64,000 nucleotides of DNA from Lysobacter_L cavernae (GCF_042648505.1 NZ_JBHRXK010000007.1:62001-126000); one strand, 5' to 3'. Counted from the stretch's first letter, positions 28,265 to 44,652 are shown. Program-made: numbers and translations. Notes: generated by a model not told the origin, from the letters alone.

Positions 28265-29356
28265 ATGGGCATCAAATGCGGCATCGTCGGCCTGCCGAAC
28301 GTCGGCAAGTCGACCCTCTTCAACGCCCTGACCAAGGCCGGCATCGCCGCGGCCAACTTCCCCTTCTGCACGATCGAGCCCAACGTCGGAGTGGTGCCGG
28401 TGCCGGACCCGCGCCTGAATGCGCTGTCGGAGATCGTCAAGCCGCAGAAGTGCATCCCGACCGCGGTCGAGTTCGTCGACATCGCCGGTCTGGTCGCGGG
28501 CGCCGCCAGCGGCGAGGGCCTGGGCAACAAGTTCCTGGCCCACATCCGCGAGGTCGACGCGATCACCCACGTGGTGCGCTGCTTCGAGAACGATGACGTC
28601 ATCCACGTCAACAACAGGATCGACCCGATCTCGGACATCGACACCATCGACACCGAGCTGGCCCTGGCCGACCTGGATTCGGTCGATCGCGCCCTGCAGC
28701 GGGCCGAGCGCTCGGCCAAGACCGGCGACAAGGACGCCAAGGCGCGCGCCGAGGTGCTCGGTCGCATCAGTGCCGGCCTCAGCGAAGGCAGGTCCGCGCG
28801 CTCGCTGGGCCTGTCCGACGACGACAAGGCGGCGGTCCGCGACCTGTTCCTGCTGACCCTGAAGCCGGTGATGTACGTGGCCAACGTGCTCGAAGACGGC
28901 TTCGAGAACAACCCGCACCTGGATGCCGTGCGCGCCCGTGCCGCCGGCGAAGGCGCCGAGGTGGTGCCGGTCTCGGCCGCCATCGAGGAGGAGCTGAGCC
29001 AGCTCGACGACGCCGACCGCGACACCTTCCTGCACGACCTGGGGCTGGACGAGCCGGGCCTGAACCGGGTCATCCGCGCCGCCTACAAGCTGCTCGGCCT
29101 GCAGACCTATTTCACCGCCGGCGTAAAAGAGGTCCGTGCCTGGACGGTGAAGGCCGGCTCGACTGCGCCGCAGGCCGCCGCCGTGATCCACACCGACTTC
29201 GAGAAGGGCTTCATCCGCGCCGAGACCATCGGCTATGACGACTTCATCAAGTACAAGGGCGAGGCCGGCGCCCGCGACGCCGGTCGCCTGCGCCTGGAAG
29301 GCAAGGAATACCGTGTCCAGGAAGGCGACGTGCTGCACTTCCGTTTCAACGTCTGA
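28265..29356 (+). CDS. ychF: YchF/OLA1-type ATPase (redox-regulated, ribosome-associated)
   Basis: A 363-residue P-loop protein with G1 GLPNVGKSTLFNAL, switch region NFPFCTIEPN, G3 DIAGLVAGAASGEGLGNKFL, a coiled-coil insert (about 130-190) and a C-terminal TGS domain (TYFTAGVKEVRAWTVKAGSTAPQAA). YchF proteins hydrolyse ATP rather than GTP and bind ribosomes. It is in its normal place after pth. No clear Shine-Dalgarno site is seen because of the repeat immediately upstream. Confidence 0.97.
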   Translation: MGIKCGIVGLPNVGKSTLFNALTKAGIAAANFPFCTIEPNVGVVPVPDPRLNALSEIVKPQKCIPTAVEFVDIAGLVAGAASGEGLGNKFLAHIREVDAITHVVRCFENDDVIHVNNRIDPISDIDTIDTELALADLDSVDRALQRAERSAKTGDKDAKARAEVLGRISAGLSEGRSARSLGLSDDDKAAVRDLFLLTLKPVMYVANVLEDGFENNPHLDAVRARAAGEGAEVVPVSAAIEEELSQLDDADRDTFLHDLGLDEPGLNRVIRAAYKLLGLQTYFTAGVKEVRAWTVKAGSTAPQAAAVIHTDFEKGFIRAETIGYDDFIKYKGEAGARDAGRLRLEGKEYRVQEGDVLHFRFNV

Positions 29357-29442
29357 TAATGCGGTCGGGTCGGGTTGGGCGGTGACGTCCGCGCCCGATC
29401 GGGCTAAATCGCCTCCGGGCGAAAAATCTCGCGTCCAATGCG

Positions 29443-29471
29443 TTGACAACCTTCGCAAGCAGCGCCAGAAT
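29443..29471 (+). promoter_or_regulatory. Sigma-70 promoter of the tRNA-Tyr/Gly/Thr-tuf unit
   Basis: TTGACA (29443-29448) and CAGAAT (29466-29471) are 17 bases apart, 14 bases before tRNA-Tyr. The following GCGGGC is a GC-rich discriminator, as in stringently controlled stable-RNA promoters. Confidence 0.85.
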
Positions 29472-29484
29472 TGCGGGCTCTTTT

Positions 29485-29570
29485 GGAGGGATACCCAAGC
29501 GGCCAACGGGGGCAGACTGTAAATCTGCTGGCTTACGCCTTCGGTGGTTCGAATCCACCTCCCTCCACCA
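29485..29570 (+). tRNA. tRNA-Tyr (GTA)
   Basis: An 86-base class II tRNA with a long variable arm, anticodon loop CTGTAAA (GTA), T arm GGTGGTTCGAATCCACC and encoded CCA. It is the first of three tRNAs before tuf. Confidence 0.97.
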
Positions 29571-29628
29571 GCAACAAGCTGACGGCGTTACCATCCGTCA
29601 GTGCAATACCCAAGCAGGTCAGTCCGGC

Positions 29629-29702
29629 GCGGGAGTAGTTCAACGGTAGAACCTCAGCCTTCCAAGCTGATGGTGCGGGTTCGATTCCCGTCTCCCGCTC
29701 CA
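29629..29702 (+). tRNA. tRNA-Gly (TCC)
   Basis: 74 bases, acceptor GCGGGAG/CTCCCGC, anticodon loop CTTCCAA (TCC), encoded CCA. Confidence 0.97.
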
Positions 29703-29739
29703 TTGAACGCCGCGACGTTATGACTTGCTGGAACAACTT

Positions 29740-29815
29740 GCTCACGTAGCTCAGTCGGTAGAGCACCTCCTTGGTAAGGAGGAGGTCGAAGGTTCGATTC
29801 CTTTCGTGAGCACCA
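29740..29815 (+). tRNA. tRNA-Thr (GGT)
   Basis: 76 bases, acceptor GCTCACG/CGTGAGC, anticodon loop TTGGTAA (GGT), encoded CCA. The Tyr-Gly-Thr-tuf order is the same as at the E. coli tufB locus. Confidence 0.97.
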
Positions 29816-29823
29816 TATTGCGG

Positions 29824-29843
29824 TGCACGCAGTGCAATTTTTT
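29824..29843 (+). terminator. Small hairpin with T run between tRNA-Thr and tuf1
   Basis: TGCAC-GCA-GTGCA followed by AATTTTTT. The stem is only 5 bp, so it is more likely an attenuator or processing boundary, since tuf1 must be read from the tRNA promoter or from one nearby. Confidence 0.4.
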
Positions 29844-29905
29844 CAAGCGGCCTACCCGGTCGCGAACCACCCAGTAAATCCGTCCTAAAGCGAGAAGTGA
29901 CTGTC

Positions 29906-31096
29906 ATGGCCAAGGGTAAATTCGAGCGCACCAAGCCGCACGTGAACGTGGGCACGATCGGTCACGTCGACCACGGCAAGACCACGCTGACGGCGGCACT
30001 GACGAAGGTGGGTGCCGAGCGTTTCGGCGGCGAGTTCAAGGCGTACGACGCGATCGACGCGGCGCCGGAAGAGAAGGCGCGTGGCATCACGATCTCGACG
30101 GCACACGTCGAGTACGAAAGCCCGAATCGCCACTACGCCCACGTGGACTGCCCGGGCCACGCCGACTACGTGAAGAACATGATCACGGGTGCGGCACAGA
30201 TGGACGGCGCGATCCTGGTGTGCTCGGCCGCGGACGGCCCGATGCCGCAGACGCGCGAGCACATCCTGCTGTCGCGCCAGGTCGGCGTGCCGTACATCGT
30301 GGTGTTCCTGAACAAGGCCGACATGGTCGACGACGCCGAGCTGCTCGAGCTGGTCGAGATGGAAGTGCGCGAGCTGCTGAGCAAGTATGACTTCCCGGGC
30401 GACGACACCCCGATCATCCACGGCTCGGCCCGCCTGGCGCTGGAAGGCGACCAGTCCGAGATCGGCGTGCCGTCGATCATCAAGCTGGTCGAGGCGCTGG
30501 ACACGTTCATTCCGGAGCCGCAGCGCGACGTCGACAAGCCGTTCCTGATGCCGGTGGAAGACGTGTTCTCGATCTCGGGCCGCGGCACCGTGGTGACCGG
30601 TCGTATCGAGCGCGGCATCATCAAGGTCGGTGACGAAATCGAGATCGTCGGTATCCGTCCGACCCAGAAGACCACGGTCACCGGCGTCGAGATGTTCCGC
30701 AAGCTGCTCGACCAGGGCCAGGCGGGCGACAACGCCGGTCTGCTGCTGCGCGGCACCAAGCGTGACGACGTGGAGCGCGGCCAGGTGCTGTGCAAGCCGG
30801 GTTCGATCACCCCGCACACCGAGTTCGAGGCCGAGGTGTACGTGCTGTCGAAGGACGAGGGTGGCCGTCACACGCCGTTCTTCAAGGGCTACCGTCCGCA
30901 GTTCTACTTCCGCACGACCGACATCACCGGCGCGGTGACGCTGCCGGAGGGCGTGGAGATGGTCATGCCGGGCGACAACATCAAGATGGTGGTGAGCCTG
31001 ATCAACCCGGTGGCGATGGACGAAGGCCTGCGTTTCGCGATTCGCGAAGGCGGCCGTACCGTCGGCGCCGGCGTGGTGGCCAAGATCATCAAGTGA
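29906..31096 (+). CDS. tuf: Elongation factor Tu, copy 1
   Basis: A 396-residue translation GTPase delivering aminoacyl-tRNA. G1 is GHVDHGKT, G3 is DCPGHADY and G4 is NKAD. ATG 29906 starts MAKGKFER; an ATG three codons upstream is ignored. The gene differs from the copy at 47475 by a handful of silent bases and by its stop (TGA here, TAA there). Confidence 0.99.
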   Translation: MAKGKFERTKPHVNVGTIGHVDHGKTTLTAALTKVGAERFGGEFKAYDAIDAAPEEKARGITISTAHVEYESPNRHYAHVDCPGHADYVKNMITGAAQMDGAILVCSAADGPMPQTREHILLSRQVGVPYIVVFLNKADMVDDAELLELVEMEVRELLSKYDFPGDDTPIIHGSARLALEGDQSEIGVPSIIKLVEALDTFIPEPQRDVDKPFLMPVEDVFSISGRGTVVTGRIERGIIKVGDEIEIVGIRPTQKTTVTGVEMFRKLLDQGQAGDNAGLLLRGTKRDDVERGQVLCKPGSITPHTEFEAEVYVLSKDEGGRHTPFFKGYRPQFYFRTTDITGAVTLPEGVEMVMPGDNIKMVVSLINPVAMDEGLRFAIREGGRTVGAGVVAKIIK

Positions 31097-31103
31097 CGAA
31101 TTG

Positions 31104-31131
31104 CCCCGGGTGCGCACAAGCGCGCCCGGGG
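31104..31131 (+). terminator. GC hairpin after tuf1
   Basis: A 12-bp stem (CCCCGGGTGCGC with GCGCGCCCGGGG, one wobble) around ACAA, eight bases after the stop, followed by TTACC. It is a strong stem with a poor T run. Confidence 0.6.
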
Positions 31132-31140
31132 TTACCAGTT

Positions 31141-31197
31141 CGTCATCCCCGCGAAGGCGGGGTTCAGGCGGATTGGCAACTTCCCGTTGTGATGACG
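31141..31197. repeat. REP-like element after tuf1
   Basis: It starts CGTCATCCCCGCGAAGGCGG, the same core as the element at 33789, and ends with a degenerate complementary end (GATGACGG at 31191-31198). It is probably a decayed copy of a dispersed intergenic repeat. Confidence 0.65.
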
Positions 31198-31288
31198 GTC
31201 TGAAGAGATCGCAGCACTTCGGTGACGAGCGAAGGGCGAGTCGGCGACGGCTCGCCGTCGCTGTCTCGGGAAAGTGCACAATTTAGAT

Positions 31289-31364
<76 letters not shown>

Positions 31365-31449
31365 CACCATGCGGGTCCTCCGCAAAAGCTCGCCCTCGCG
31401 GTCGGACTTTTACACAAGAAACGCGGCTTGGCGTCGCGCGATGGATCGG

Positions 31450-31827
31450 ATGAACAGCAAGGTCGAACAACACGGATCCTCCTCCGCCGGCGATATCGTC
31501 AAATACGCGCTGGCGCTGCTGCTGGTGGCCGCCGGCGTGTTCGCCTACATCTATTTCGAGCAGTGGGCCGGGGCGCTGCGCGCGCTGGCCTGTGCAGCGG
31601 GGCTGGTGCTTGGCGCGGTCGTGTTCCTGACTACCGCCAAGGGCGTGCAGACCCGCGAGTTCCTCTCGGAGTCGCGCTTTGAGCTGCGCAAAGTGGTCTG
31701 GCCGACCCGTCAGGAAGCGATGCGCACAACTTGGGTGGTGATGATCGCGGTGGCGGTGTTGAGCCTGATCCTGGCCGGTTTCGACGTGGTCATTCAGGCC
31801 GCTGTGAAATTCCTGTTGGGGCGCTGA
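31450..31827 (+). CDS. secE: Preprotein translocase subunit SecE
   Basis: A 125-residue protein with three membrane segments (about 17-34, 38-57, 96-118), the three-segment form found in enterobacteria, and the conserved amphipathic/hinge motif FELRKVVWPTRQEAMRTTWVV. It is part of the SecYEG channel. I use the ATG at 31450 (MNSKVEQ); ATG 31441 is possible. The nusG gene begins four bases after its stop. Confidence 0.94.
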   Translation: MNSKVEQHGSSSAGDIVKYALALLLVAAGVFAYIYFEQWAGALRALACAAGLVLGAVVFLTTAKGVQTREFLSESRFELRKVVWPTRQEAMRTTWVVMIAVAVLSLILAGFDVVIQAAVKFLLGR

Positions 31828-31831
31828 GGAG

Positions 31832-32428
31832 ATGACCGAAGTGTCGGAAAGCAATAACAAGTCGGATTCGAATAAGCGCTGGTACGTGGTGCATGCGTAC
31901 TCCGGATTCGAGAAGTCGGTGGCGCAGGCGCTGCGCGATCGCATCGTCCGGAACGAAATGCAGGACCGGTTCGGCGAAGTGCTGGTGCCGACCGAAGAGG
32001 TTGTCGAGATGCGCTCCGGCCAGAAGCGCCGTTCCGAGCGCAAGTTCTTCCCGGGCTACGTGCTGGTGCAGATCGCAACCCATGACGAATCGGGCATCCC
32101 GCGCATCGACAGCGAAAGCTGGCACCTGATCAAGGAAACCCCGAAGGTGATGGGCTTCATCGGCGGCACCGCCGACCGTCCGTTGCCGATCGCCGACCAT
32201 GAGGCCGACGCCATCCTGCAGCGCGTTCAGGAAGGTGTGGAAAAGCCCAAGCCGAAGGTCCTGTTCGAGCCGGGTGAGATGGTCCGCGTCATCGACGGCC
32301 CGTTCAACGACTTCAACGGCGTGGTCGAGGAAATCAACTACGAGAAGAGCCGCCTGCGCGTGGCGGTGCTGATCTTTGGCCGCTCGACCCCGGTCGAGCT
32401 GGAGTTCGGCCAGGTCGAGAAGGCCTGA
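31832..32428 (+). CDS. nusG: Transcription termination/antitermination protein NusG
   Basis: A 198-residue factor linking RNA polymerase to Rho and the ribosome. The NGN domain begins KRWYVVHAYSGFEKSVAQALRDRI and the KOW domain is FEPGEMVRVIDGPFNDFNGVVEEIN. The N-terminal tail of about 15 Ser/Asn-rich residues is longer than in E. coli. Confidence 0.98.
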   Translation: MTEVSESNNKSDSNKRWYVVHAYSGFEKSVAQALRDRIVRNEMQDRFGEVLVPTEEVVEMRSGQKRRSERKFFPGYVLVQIATHDESGIPRIDSESWHLIKETPKVMGFIGGTADRPLPIADHEADAILQRVQEGVEKPKPKVLFEPGEMVRVIDGPFNDFNGVVEEINYEKSRLRVAVLIFGRSTPVELEFGQVEKA

Positions 32429-32446
32429 AACTCCGGTTTGAAATTC

Positions 32447-32455
32447 TGATATAGT
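32447..32455 (+). promoter_or_regulatory. Extended -10 promoter candidate for rplK
   Basis: TGATATAGT is an extended -10 (TGN-TATAGT); CTGAAA at 32425-32430 could be a poor -35 with a 19-base spacer. It lies at the beginning of the 191-base nusG-rplK gap. Confidence 0.5.
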
Positions 32456-32460
32456 TACTG

Positions 32461-32619
32461 GCTCGCTGCCCTTGAGGGCGAGCGCAAAGTCCCGGCCGCC
32501 GCATGGCGGCCGTCGGCGTGCTGCAGAACAACGCATTAACAACGTGATGTCGGGACACGTGATTTTCCCGGCGCGATGGGGAGCCTGAGGTCCAGGCGCT
32601 TGCACCCGGAGAGAAAGCA
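32461..32619 (+). promoter_or_regulatory. rplK leader with hairpins
   Basis: It includes GCCC-TTGA-GGGC (about 32467-32478) and an 8-bp stem CGGCCGCC/GGCGGCCG (32493-32512) with a GCAT loop. Ribosomal protein L1 feedback acts on the rplKA leader in E. coli; I cannot confirm the L1 site here. Confidence 0.4.
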
Positions 32620-33048
32620 ATGGCTAAGAAGGTAGTCGGTTACATCAAATTGCAGGTCAAGGCCGGTCAGGCCAATCCGTCGCCGCCGGTGGGTCCGGCC
32701 CTCGGTCAGCGCGGCCTGAACATCATGGAGTTCTGCAAGGCGTTCAACGCCGCGACCTCCAAGCTCGAGCCGGGTCTGCCGACCCCCGTCATCATCACCG
32801 CGTACTCCGACCGTACGTTCACCTTCGTCACCAAGAGCACCCCGGCCACCGTGCTGCTCAAGAAGGCGGCGGGTATCACGTCCGGTTCCAAGCGCCCGAA
32901 CACCGACAAGGTGGGCAAGGTCACCCGCGCCCAGCTCGAGGCCATCGCCAAGCAGAAGGAAGCCGACCTGACGGCGGCCGACCTGGATGCGGCGGTGAAG
33001 ACGATTGCAGGTTCGGCCCGCAGCATGGGTCTCGTGGTGGAGGGTTAA
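32620..33048 (+). CDS. rplK: 50S ribosomal protein L11
   Basis: A 142-residue protein of the GTPase-associated centre. It has the thiopeptide-facing N-terminal segment PSPPVGPALGQRGLNIMEFCK and the rRNA-binding C-terminal domain (about 75-142). Three bases separate it from rplA. Confidence 0.99.
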   Translation: MAKKVVGYIKLQVKAGQANPSPPVGPALGQRGLNIMEFCKAFNAATSKLEPGLPTPVIITAYSDRTFTFVTKSTPATVLLKKAAGITSGSKRPNTDKVGKVTRAQLEAIAKQKEADLTAADLDAAVKTIAGSARSMGLVVEG

Positions 33049-33051
33049 GAC

Positions 33052-33750
33052 ATGGCGATCAGCAAGCGCGAAAAAGCAATCAAGGCCGCCGTGGTTCCGG
33101 GCAAGGCTTATTCCTTCGACGAGGCCGTCAAGATCGTCAAAACCGCGACCAAGGCCAAGTTCGTCGAGTCCGTTGACGTGGCCGTGCGTCTGGGCGTGGA
33201 CGCCAAGAAGTCCGACCAGCAGGTGCGCGGTTCGACCGTGCTGCCGGCCGGTACCGGCAAGTCGGTGCGCGTGGCGGTGTTCGCCCCGGCCGGCGCCAAG
33301 GCTGACGAAGCCGTTGCCGCGGGTGCCGAAGCCGTCGGCATGGACGACCTGGCCGAGAAGATGATGGCCGGCGACCTGAACTACGACGTCGTCATCGCCA
33401 CCCCGGACGCCATGCGCGTCGTCGGCAAGCTGGGCCAGGTGCTCGGCCCGCGCGGCCTGATGCCGAACCCGAAGGTCGGCACCGTCTCGCCGAACCCGGC
33501 CGAAGCGGTCAAGAACGCCAAGGGCGGCCAGGTGCGTTACCGCACCGACAAGGCCGGCATCATCCACTGCACCATCGGCAAGGCCTCGTTCGAAGACGCC
33601 TCGTTGAAGGAAAACCTGACCGCGCTGCTGCTTGACCTGATCAAGGCCAAGCCGTCGACCGCCAAGGGCCAGTACCTGCAGAAGATCTCGATCAGCTCGA
33701 CCATGGGTCCCGGCGTTGCCGTCGACCAGGCCTCGCTGACGTTGAAGTGA
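33052..33750 (+). CDS. rplA: 50S ribosomal protein L1
   Basis: A 232-residue L1-stalk protein with VESVDVAVRLGVDAKKSDQ and GPRGLMPNPKVGTV. In E. coli it represses its own rplKA message. A REP-type repeat follows before rplJ. Confidence 0.99.
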   Translation: MAISKREKAIKAAVVPGKAYSFDEAVKIVKTATKAKFVESVDVAVRLGVDAKKSDQQVRGSTVLPAGTGKSVRVAVFAPAGAKADEAVAAGAEAVGMDDLAEKMMAGDLNYDVVIATPDAMRVVGKLGQVLGPRGLMPNPKVGTVSPNPAEAVKNAKGGQVRYRTDKAGIIHCTIGKASFEDASLKENLTALLLDLIKAKPSTAKGQYLQKISISSTMGPGVAVDQASLTLK

Positions 33751-33788
33751 CGAATTGACCGCGCGCAAGGCGCGTGGCTTTGTCAAAT

Positions 33789-33891
33789 CGTCATCTCCGC
33801 GAAGGCGGGGGTCCAGCGACTCCAGGTCTCGGCCTGGAGTCGTCGGAGAAACAAGCAAAGTCCCTGGGTTCCCGCCTCCGCGGGAATGACG
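33789..33891. repeat. REP-type inverted pair with nested hairpin in the rplA-rplJ gap
   Basis: Arm 33789-33816 (CGTCATCTCCGCGAAGGCGG...) is the imperfect reverse complement of 33864-33891 (...CCGCGGGAATGACG). A perfect 10-bp hairpin CGACTCCAGG/CCTGGAGTCG (33817-33842) lies inside. The layout resembles a REP doublet (REPIN) mobilised by RAYT transposases; no RAYT gene is in the window. Confidence 0.85.
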
Positions 33892-34195
33892 GGGCGAAAT
33901 TTTGAGGGCATCGCCCAGGGTGTAAACCCGAAGCGGTAGCCGTCAAAGACCGCAGGTGCGGTCAGCGCCTACCGGCGACGGGCACGGATGCTCGACATGG
34001 CAGGGAATCGCCGTCGGTGGAAGCGGGGCTGCTTAATCCGGACTCGTTCGGGTCGGCCTGCGTAGATGGTGCCTTCTGGAAATCTTTCTGGAGTGGCCAC
34101 CACCGGGATGTTCGCGCATCCCCGATGCCAGGGACGGTATCGCCCAGGACCGCAAGCGGCAGGAGCCGTGAGCGGAGTCAATTTGGAGGAGTGCA
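33892..34195 (+). promoter_or_regulatory. rplJ (L10-type) leader region
   Basis: The non-coding gap between rplA and rplJ runs over 33751-34195; this is the part after the repeat. In many bacteria L10(L12)4 binds such a leader and blocks rplJL translation. The region is rich in short complementary GC segments, but I could not derive one reliable fold. No gene is visible on either strand. Confidence 0.45.
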
Positions 34196-34732
34196 ATGGC
34201 TCTCAATCTGTCCCAGAAGCAAGAAGTAGTCGCCGAGCTGGCAGACGTCGCCGCCAAGGCCCACTCCTTGATTGCTGTCGAGTACGCGGGCACCACGGTC
34301 AGTCAGATGACCGCGATGCGCAAGAAGGCTCGTGAAACCGGTGTGTTCCTGAAAGTTGTCAAGAACACCCTGGCTTCGCGCGCCGTCGTCGGTACCGAAT
34401 ACGAGTGCGCCCAAGACGCCCTCGTCGGTCCGCTGCTGTACGCGTTCTCGATGGAAGAACCCGGCGCTGCCGGGCGTCTGATCAAGGAATTCGCCAAGGG
34501 TAACGACAAGCTGCAGGCCAAGGTCGTCGCCATGGGTGGCCAGGTCTATCCGGCCAGCCACGTGGAAGTCCTGGCTTCGCTGCCGACCCTCGAACAGGCC
34601 CTGGCCATGCTGGCCCGCGTCCTCAACGAGCCGGCAACGATGTTCGCCCGCGCCGTCAAGGCCGTGGCCGACAAGCAGGGCGGTGGCGATGTTGCCGACG
34701 CCGAAGTCGAGGCAGTGGCGGAACCGGCGTAA
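34196..34732 (+). CDS. rplJ: 50S ribosomal protein L10
   Basis: A 178-residue stalk base protein that binds L12 dimers through its C-terminal helix. N-terminal LNLSQKQEVVAELADVAAKAHS and RKKARETGVFLKVVKNTLASRA are typical. GGAGGA precedes the ATG. The C-terminus is acidic/Ala-rich. Confidence 0.98.
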   Translation: MALNLSQKQEVVAELADVAAKAHSLIAVEYAGTTVSQMTAMRKKARETGVFLKVVKNTLASRAVVGTEYECAQDALVGPLLYAFSMEEPGAAGRLIKEFAKGNDKLQAKVVAMGGQVYPASHVEVLASLPTLEQALAMLARVLNEPATMFARAVKAVADKQGGGDVADAEVEAVAEPA

Positions 34733-34799
34733 GCGCCGACCGTACACGGGCTCGCTTTACAGAATCGATTCGTAAGATCAATTTCCAGAGGTTAATAAC

Positions 34800-35171
34800 A
34801 TGTCCCTGTCCAACGAACAGATCGTCGACGCCATCGCCGAGAAGACCCTTCTCGAAGTGATGGAGCTGGTCAAGGCGATCGAAGAGAAGTTCGGCGTCTC
34901 CGCCGCCGCCCCGGTCGTCGCTGCCGGCCCGGCCGTTGCCGCTGCCGTCGTCGAAGAGCAGACCGAGTTCAACGTCATCCTGAAGGCTGCCGGCGAGAAG
35001 AAGGTCGAAGTCATCAAGGCCGTCCGCGCCATCACCGGCCTGGGCCTGAAGGAAGCGAAGGACCTCGTCGAAGGCGCCCCGCAGACCGTGAAGGAAGCCG
35101 TCTCGAAGGAAGACTCCGAGAAGTTCAAGAAGGACCTCGAAGCTGCCGGCGCGACCGTCGAGCTGAAGTAA
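34800..35171 (+). CDS. rplL: 50S ribosomal protein L7/L12
   Basis: A 123-residue stalk protein: an N-terminal dimer domain (about 1-32), an Ala/Pro-rich hinge (AAAPVVAAGPAVAAAV) and a C-terminal factor-binding domain (EFNVILKAAGEKKVEVIKAVR...LGLKEAKDLVE). Confidence 0.99.
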   Translation: MSLSNEQIVDAIAEKTLLEVMELVKAIEEKFGVSAAAPVVAAGPAVAAAVVEEQTEFNVILKAAGEKKVEVIKAVRAITGLGLKEAKDLVEGAPQTVKEAVSKEDSEKFKKDLEAAGATVELK

Positions 35172-35226
35172 GCAGCACTTGCGTCGCCTGCTCTTGATCA
35201 GAGCGTAGTACTGGCGACCACCTGAG

Positions 35227-35248
35227 GCTGGGGGCGAGAGCCCCCGGC
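35227..35248 (+). terminator. Attenuator-type hairpin between rplL and rpoB
   Basis: GCTGGGGGC-GAGA-GCCCCCGGC, a 9-bp stem with a GNRA-like loop, followed by CTTTGG. E. coli has a partial terminator in the same gap; the short T run here would also allow read-through. The rest of the 291-base gap shows nothing else clear. Confidence 0.6.
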
Positions 35249-35462
35249 CTTTGGCCGTTCCTGAAGGGTTGCTCCGAAGGGCGTGCCATCGCGACACAAG
35301 CAACACGTATCCGAGTTGACAGTTGGAAGTAGCGGGAGAAGGCGTGCTGGTGCCGGCAATACCAGCGACTTCCCACTGGCAATTCTTCCCGATCAGCAAG
35401 TTTGATCCCCCAGGGTCGCGGACGCGCGGCCCGCTGAGAAAACATCGAGGCGGTAGCTCACC

Positions 35463-39614
<4,152 letters not shown>

Positions 39615-39621
39615 GGAACGC

Positions 39622-39722
39622 AGGGAATCGGGAATGGGGAGTCGGGAATCGCACAGCGACCCAGTCCCCCCCCCCCCCGGCTCCCGCCTCTGACGATTCC
39701 CCATTCTCGATTCCCGATTCCC
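39622..39722. repeat. GATTCCC-family inverted repeat with C13 tract between rpoB and rpoC
   Basis: Arm 39622-39651 (GGGAATCGGGAATGGGGAGTC...) is complementary, imperfectly, to arm 39694-39722. Between them is a run of 13 C (39666-39678). The second arm ends at the rpoC Shine-Dalgarno site (GGAG, 39723-39726). Confidence 0.9.
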
Positions 39723-39732
39723 GGAGAAAGTC

Positions 39733-43953
<4,221 letters not shown>

Positions 43954-44003
43954 GCTATACTTGTGCACTATCGACGGCCTCCATGTGAGGCCGTCCAGAT
44001 CAC

Positions 44004-44034
44004 GAAATGAGGCGCAGGGAGCGCCTCGTGTTCG
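44004..44034 (+). promoter_or_regulatory. Leader hairpin module, rpsL copy
   Basis: GAAATGAG, then stem GAGGCGC-AGGGA-GCGCCTC (7 bp), then GTGTTCG. The same block occurs at 48832-48863 upstream of rpsJ, where the stem keeps pairing through a G-T wobble. It lies about 43 bases after a TATACT hexamer (43956-43961), suggesting it is in a 5' leader transcribed from near the rpoC stop. Confidence 0.6.
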
Positions 44035-44107
44035 GCCCAGGAAGGGCGGGATCGCAGCGTACTCCGGGCCTGCCGCTGGCAGTTCCGGGAATCCGGTTTA
44101 GTCCGCG

Positions 44108-44137
44108 TTGACGGCGACGTCTGACGCGGGCTATACT
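44108..44137 (+). promoter_or_regulatory. Sigma-70 promoter of the str operon
   Basis: TTGACG (44108-44113) and TATACT (44132-44137) with an 18-base spacer, 86 bases before rpsL. A small hairpin AAGGCC/GGCCTT (44190-44206) lies before the rpsL ATG. Confidence 0.8.
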
Positions 44138-44223
44138 TTTTCGTCTCGGTGGGCTGGGTTGTATCCGGCTTGCCGTTCGTTTTCACGCAAAGGCCACTTC
44201 GGCCTTTCATCAAAGAGTTCCAG

Positions 44224-44598
44224 ATGGCGACGATCAATCAGCTGGTCCGCAAGCCGCGGCAGGCGACCACCTACAAGAGCGCCTCGCCGGCGCTGGCGAA
44301 CTGCCCGCAGCGTCGTGGCGTTTGCACCCGTGTCTACACCACCACCCCGAAGAAGCCGAACTCGGCGCTGCGCAAGGTGGCCAAGGTTCGCCTGACCAAC
44401 GGTTACGAGGTCATCTCGTACATCGGCGGCGAAGGCCACAACCTGCAGGAGCACTCGGTCGTGCTGATCCGCGGCGGCCGCGTCAAGGACCTGCCGGGCG
44501 TGCGCTACCACACCGTGCGTGGCTCGCTCGACGCCGCCGGTGTCGCCAAGCGTCGCCAGAGCCGATCCAAGTACGGCGCCAAGCGTCCGAAGTCCTAA
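44224..44598 (+). CDS. rpsL: 30S ribosomal protein S12
   Basis: A 124-residue decoding-centre protein. TTTPKKPNSALRKVAKVRL and RGGRVKDLPGVRYH carry the two Lys positions at which streptomycin resistance usually arises; both are wild type. ATG 44224 (MATINQLVRK) is used rather than the in-frame ATG at 44149. Confidence 0.99.
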   Translation: MATINQLVRKPRQATTYKSASPALANCPQRRGVCTRVYTTTPKKPNSALRKVAKVRLTNGYEVISYIGGEGHNLQEHSVVLIRGGRVKDLPGVRYHTVRGSLDAAGVAKRRQSRSKYGAKRPKS

Positions 44599-44601
44599 GC
44601 G

Positions 44602-44636
44602 CAGTTCGTTCGACGAACTGGCAAATCGAAGATTTG
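44602..44636 (+). promoter_or_regulatory. Tandem hairpins in the rpsL-rpsG gap
   Basis: CAGTTCGT-TCG-ACGAACTG (44602-44620, 8 bp) and CAAATC-GAA-GATTTG (44622-44636, 6 bp) fill the 54-base gap. In E. coli the S12-S7 gap is the S7 binding site for translational feedback; the same role here is inference. Confidence 0.6.
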
Positions 44637-44652
44637 ACGAAAGGTACGCAAC

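Noticed and set aside
29485..29815. tRNA cluster as a phage or island attachment site
   Set aside because: No integrase, no direct repeat of a tRNA 3' end and no foreign-looking genes nearby.
44224..44598. Streptomycin resistance mutation in rpsL
   Set aside because: Both critical lysines are present.
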